Shown here: in pieces, positions 6,340 to 8,733 of the stretch
Numbering within the stretch: the stretch's first letter is position 1
Layout: every line of letters starts with the position of its first letter
From: Desulfobacteraceae bacterium
GTDB lineage: Bacteria; Desulfobacterota; Desulfobacteria; Desulfobacterales; Desulfobacteraceae
Reading direction: 5' to 3'
NCBI GenBank assembly: GCA_024225895.1
Contig: JAAEMC010000463.1
Location: 1-8,733 of the forward strand
DNA length: 8,733 nucleotides
Position numbers and translations under genes: made by a program
Notes under the pieces: generated by a model
Told to the model about the DNA's origin: nothing
Databases searched by the model: none
Seen by the model: the letters and a program-made list of their open reading frames with translations, nothing else

Positions 6340-7587
6340 ATGAAATACTTGCGCAATGATGACCCTGAATTAGCACAAATGGCAGCCGATGAAGAAAAGC
6401 GGCTTGAAAATACTTTAAATCTTATTGCGGCTGAAAGTCACTGCCCCCGGTCTATTCTTGAAGTCCTGGGATCTGCATTCAATACCAAGACCATTGAAGG
6501 ATATCCCGGAAACCGGTTCCATGCCGGATGCATTTACGTGGATCAAGTTGAAAATCTGGCCATAAAAAGGGGCAAGACCCTTTTTGGTGCCGAACATATA
6601 AATGTCCAGCCGCATAGCGGAACTTCTGCAAACCTTGCGGTTTATTTCAGTGTCCTGAATACAGGGGACAAAGTCCTTTCCATGAGCCTGCCCCATGGCG
6701 GTCATCTTTCCCATGGGCACAAGGCATCCATCACCAGCAGATGCTTTGATTTTTCCCATTACAAAGTACATCCAAAAACCGAACAAATCGATTATGATCA
6801 AGTACGCAAGATGGCCCGGTCACTTCAACCGAAAATGATAGTTGTCGGTGCCAGTTCTTATCCCAGACTGCTTGACTATGAAAAGATGGGCAAAATTGCC
6901 AAAGAGGTGTCTGCATTTCTTCTGGCGGACATGGCACATCTTGCCGGCCTTGTGGCGGCAAAGGTGATCCCGAGTCCTGTGCCCCATTGCGATTTTGTAA
7001 CATTCACCTGTTACAAAACCATGATGGGCGGCAGGGGCGGGGTGATCTTGTGTAAAAAAAGGTTTGCCAAAAGACTGGATCAAACAATATTCCCGGGATG
7101 CCAGGGCACCAGTGCCGTTAATCTTATCGCAGCAAAAGCACTGATCTTTAAACTTGCCCAAACCGACAAGTTTATGAGGGTGCAAAAAAAGACCTTGGAA
7201 AATGCCAAGGCCCTGGCCAAAAATTTTAAAGAAAAAGGATACCGTATTATTTCAGGCGGAACAGATAATCACCAGGTACTCATTGACCTTACCTGTAAAA
7301 AAATATCAGGCAAAGCAGCAGAAGAATCTCTTGAATCAGCAGGTATTATTTTGAACCGGAATGTGGTGCCGGAAGATGAAGAAAATCCAGGCAAGGTCAG
7401 CGGGATCAGAATCGGCACAAATGCTGTAAGTGCCAGGGGAATGGGAAAACCCCAGATGGACAGGATTGCCGATCTTGTGGATCAGGTTTTAATGAATCCT
7501 GAGAAGATACAGGTGTATAAGAAGGTAAAGCATGATGTGCTCACCTTGTGCAATGCATTCCCAATTGGTATGGAATGGTCAAAGTGA
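6340..7587 (+). CDS. Divergent serine hydroxymethyltransferase-like PLP enzyme
   Basis: A 415-residue fold-type I PLP enzyme of the SHMT family, of normal length and cytoplasmic. SHMT normally interconverts serine plus tetrahydrofolate with glycine plus methylene-tetrahydrofolate. The residues line up without gaps with Bacillus stearothermophilus SHMT numbering as I remember it. Retained are Glu53 (EGYPG), His122 (HGGHLSHG), Asp197 and His200 (ADMAHLAG), the PLP lysine Lys226, Asn341 and Arg357 (SGIRIGT). Changed are Tyr51 to Thr, Tyr60 to Phe, Tyr61 to His (RFHAGC) and Ser31 to Ala. The THK before the lysine becomes CYK, PRGG becomes GRGG, and FPGxQGGP becomes FPGCQGTS. I therefore do not call it glyA. 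A changed substrate or a folate-independent aldolase activity is possible. It is divergent from the importer operon, starts at ATG with GGTGA upstream, and ends before a hairpin terminator. Confidence 0.88.
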   Translation: MKYLRNDDPELAQMAADEEKRLENTLNLIAAESHCPRSILEVLGSAFNTKTIEGYPGNRFHAGCIYVDQVENLAIKRGKTLFGAEHINVQPHSGTSANLAVYFSVLNTGDKVLSMSLPHGGHLSHGHKASITSRCFDFSHYKVHPKTEQIDYDQVRKMARSLQPKMIVVGASSYPRLLDYEKMGKIAKEVSAFLLADMAHLAGLVAAKVIPSPVPHCDFVTFTCYKTMMGGRGGVILCKKRFAKRLDQTIFPGCQGTSAVNLIAAKALIFKLAQTDKFMRVQKKTLENAKALAKNFKEKGYRIISGGTDNHQVLIDLTCKKISGKAAEESLESAGIILNRNVVPEDEENPGKVSGIRIGTNAVSARGMGKPQMDRIADLVDQVLMNPEKIQVYKKVKHDVLTLCNAFPIGMEWSK

Positions 7588-7636
7588 CATTGGAATATGT
7601 GCCATGTCATTTTGTTAACAGATTCATATTGGGTTC

Positions 7637-7677
7637 CCCGGGTCTTTTGAGAAATCAATCTGACCGGGTTATTTATA
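7637..7677 (+). terminator. Hairpin terminator of the SHMT-like gene
   Basis: CCCGGGTC (7637-7644) pairs with GACCGGG (7662-7668) with one bulged G. Inside it TTGA and TCAA pair around a GAAA tetraloop (7651-7654). The tail TTATTTATA is T-rich but interrupted. It sits 50 bp after the stop of the SHMT-like gene and 80 bp before the end of the convergent regulator gene. No T-run follows it on the minus strand, so it mainly serves the plus strand. Confidence 0.55.
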
Positions 7678-7757
7678 ATGGATGTTAAAATAAAACAAAG
7701 CAGATGGTGTGAAAGCTCAATCATTACCCATGGCTTATCAAAATATTGAGTTCTCGA

Positions 7758-8733
7758 TCAGCCTCTAACTAAAACCTGGTACAGTTTCTCTATTTCGGAA
7801 TTAACAGGAATATCAAGATCTTCTGCTGATTTTAAATAGGCATGATAAATCTTGATTATGTTGGGGGTGTTTCCAAGTGACGCATAAAAATTCATCAGTT
7901 TTTTATAAATCATCTCATCCCATGGATCTGTTTCTAATATTTTTTTTGCATATATGATTGCCTGGTCATATTTTTTGTTCTTTTCCAAAAAGCATAAAAT
8001 TGCATTCAATGCAGTTAAATAGTTTTCATTAAATAGTTGTCTTTTCTCAATACACCAGTTCTCGTAGCGGTCTTCTTCAAGAAAGGGCCCGGGATAAAGG
8101 CAAAGTGCTTTTAAATAAAGGTCAAAAGCTTTTTGGGAGTCTTTTGTCTTGATCTTTGCCTCATAAAATATTTGAGCAAAGGCATCAATATCAATGTCGT
8201 TCCGCTTATCTGAAAATAGCCTGTAGGCATCTTTTTTGCGTTCAATGTATGATGACGGCGCTTTTGCAGGCAGATCCGGCTCAAGCGTTTTTCTTAAAGC
8301 GCTCATTGCCACATTGAAACGTTTGCCGGTTTTGCGAATATCCCCATCCGGCCAGAGCATTTCAATGAGTACCTCCCTGGGTGTGAACCCCTGATCTCTG
8401 CTGGCGGCCAAATATTTTAAAATCATCAGGGCTTTTGAGTTTTTCCATTTGGAAAGAGGAATTTTTGTTTTACCTACACTAAGCTTAAATCGGCCGAGAA
8501 GACATATTTTTAATACAGCCGGATCATGCTTAAGTTCGTTTCTAAAAATCTTATTCAGGTAATCATTAGTTTGCCTGTTGAGTGGTGATTTTTTTATACA
8601 GGCCGGCAGCCATCCTCTTTCTTTGATGAGAAAATGGTCATAGGATTTTTCCTGGGCCAAAGACAATGCACTTGAAAGATGCTTGAACGCTTTGTCTTTT
8701 TTACCCAGTTCAAAAAAAGCTCTTGAAGAAAGC
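7758..8733 (-). CDS. C-terminal part of a large TPR/BTAD (MalT/SARP-like) transcriptional regulator, 5' end outside window
   Basis: The frame is open to the right edge, giving 324 visible residues. The first in-frame start-like codon, a TTG at 8666, is not credible because upstream codons encode the body of a TPR helix pair (RAFFELGKKDKAF...LSSALSLAQ). Next come a linker and an OmpR-type winged helix at about 8513-8202. This has the LLGRFKLSV strand, a KWKNSKALMILKYLAA helix, REVLIEMLWPDGD, and the recognition region KRFNVAMSALRKTLEP. The BTAD helices occupy about 8198-7761, with YPGPFLEEDRYENWC and repeated TPR-like helices to the C-terminus. In the full-length family an N-terminal P-loop ATPase and many TPRs precede this part, so the protein is probably a large signal-integrating activator. 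It ends convergently with the SHMT-like gene. Control of the importer and SHMT-like gene is plausible from position only. Confidence 0.85.
   Translation of the reverse strand, partial: LSSRAFFELGKKDKAFKHLSSALSLAQEKSYDHFLIKERGWLPACIKKSPLNRQTNDYLNKIFRNELKHDPAVLKICLLGRFKLSVGKTKIPLSKWKNSKALMILKYLAASRDQGFTPREVLIEMLWPDGDIRKTGKRFNVAMSALRKTLEPDLPAKAPSSYIERKKDAYRLFSDKRNDIDIDAFAQIFYEAKIKTKDSQKAFDLYLKALCLYPGPFLEEDRYENWCIEKRQLFNENYLTALNAILCFLEKNKKYDQAIIYAKKILETDPWDEMIYKKLMNFYASLGNTPNIIKIYHAYLKSAEDLDIPVNSEIEKLYQVLVRG

Noticed and set aside
6415..7185. Minus-strand open frames of 128, 90 and 121 codons
   Set aside because: All are antisense to the SHMT-like gene, have no family features and overlap each other in different frames.

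Overview
The window looks like an accessory locus from a moderately AT-rich Gram-negative bacterium. An anaerobic sulfate-reducing member of the Desulfobacterota (Desulfobacter/Desulfobacula type) is my best guess. That guess rests on overall protein and codon style, not on a marker gene, so it is tentative.

Positions 1-5782, all on the minus strand, form one tightly packed ABC-importer operon. Transcription order is ATPase (glpS type), ATPase (glpT type), permease (glpP type), permease (glpQ type), a small DUF2160 membrane protein, and a periplasmic solute-binding protein (glpV type). The binding protein is cut by the left edge of the window; 498 codons are visible. Gene order and protein sequence both match the GlpSTPQ-DUF2160-GlpV glycerol importer family described in rhizobia. 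No glycerol kinase or glycerol-3-phosphate dehydrogenase lies in the window, so the substrate remains an inference. The two ATPases are complementary: one has a degenerate signature motif, the other lacks the H-loop histidine. The transporter probably has one consensus and one degenerate ATP site.

Positions 5783-6339 are a 557-bp divergent control region. It holds a repeated TATCCGGGTTAG element with inverted partners that can form mutually exclusive helices. One of these is followed by a U-rich run in the direction of the ABC operon. There is also a sigma70-like promoter facing the ABC operon and a sigma54-like -24/-12 element facing the plus-strand gene. Two readings compete: an attenuator or riboswitch-like leader of the ABC operon, or operators for a DNA-binding regulator.

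Positions 6340-7587 (plus strand) encode a divergent serine hydroxymethyltransferase (SHMT) paralogue. It keeps the PLP lysine and several catalytic residues, but the three active-site tyrosines of classical SHMT are replaced. A hairpin terminator follows at about 7637-7677.

Positions 7758-8733 (minus strand) hold the C-terminal part of a large MalT-like/BTAD transcriptional regulator, with the end of a TPR, a winged helix and the BTAD helices. Its true start lies beyond the right edge. It is a plausible regulator of the neighbouring transporter and SHMT-like gene. The locus may pair uptake of a glycerol-like or related small molecule with an aldol-type PLP enzyme, but that link is inference from gene neighbourhood only.
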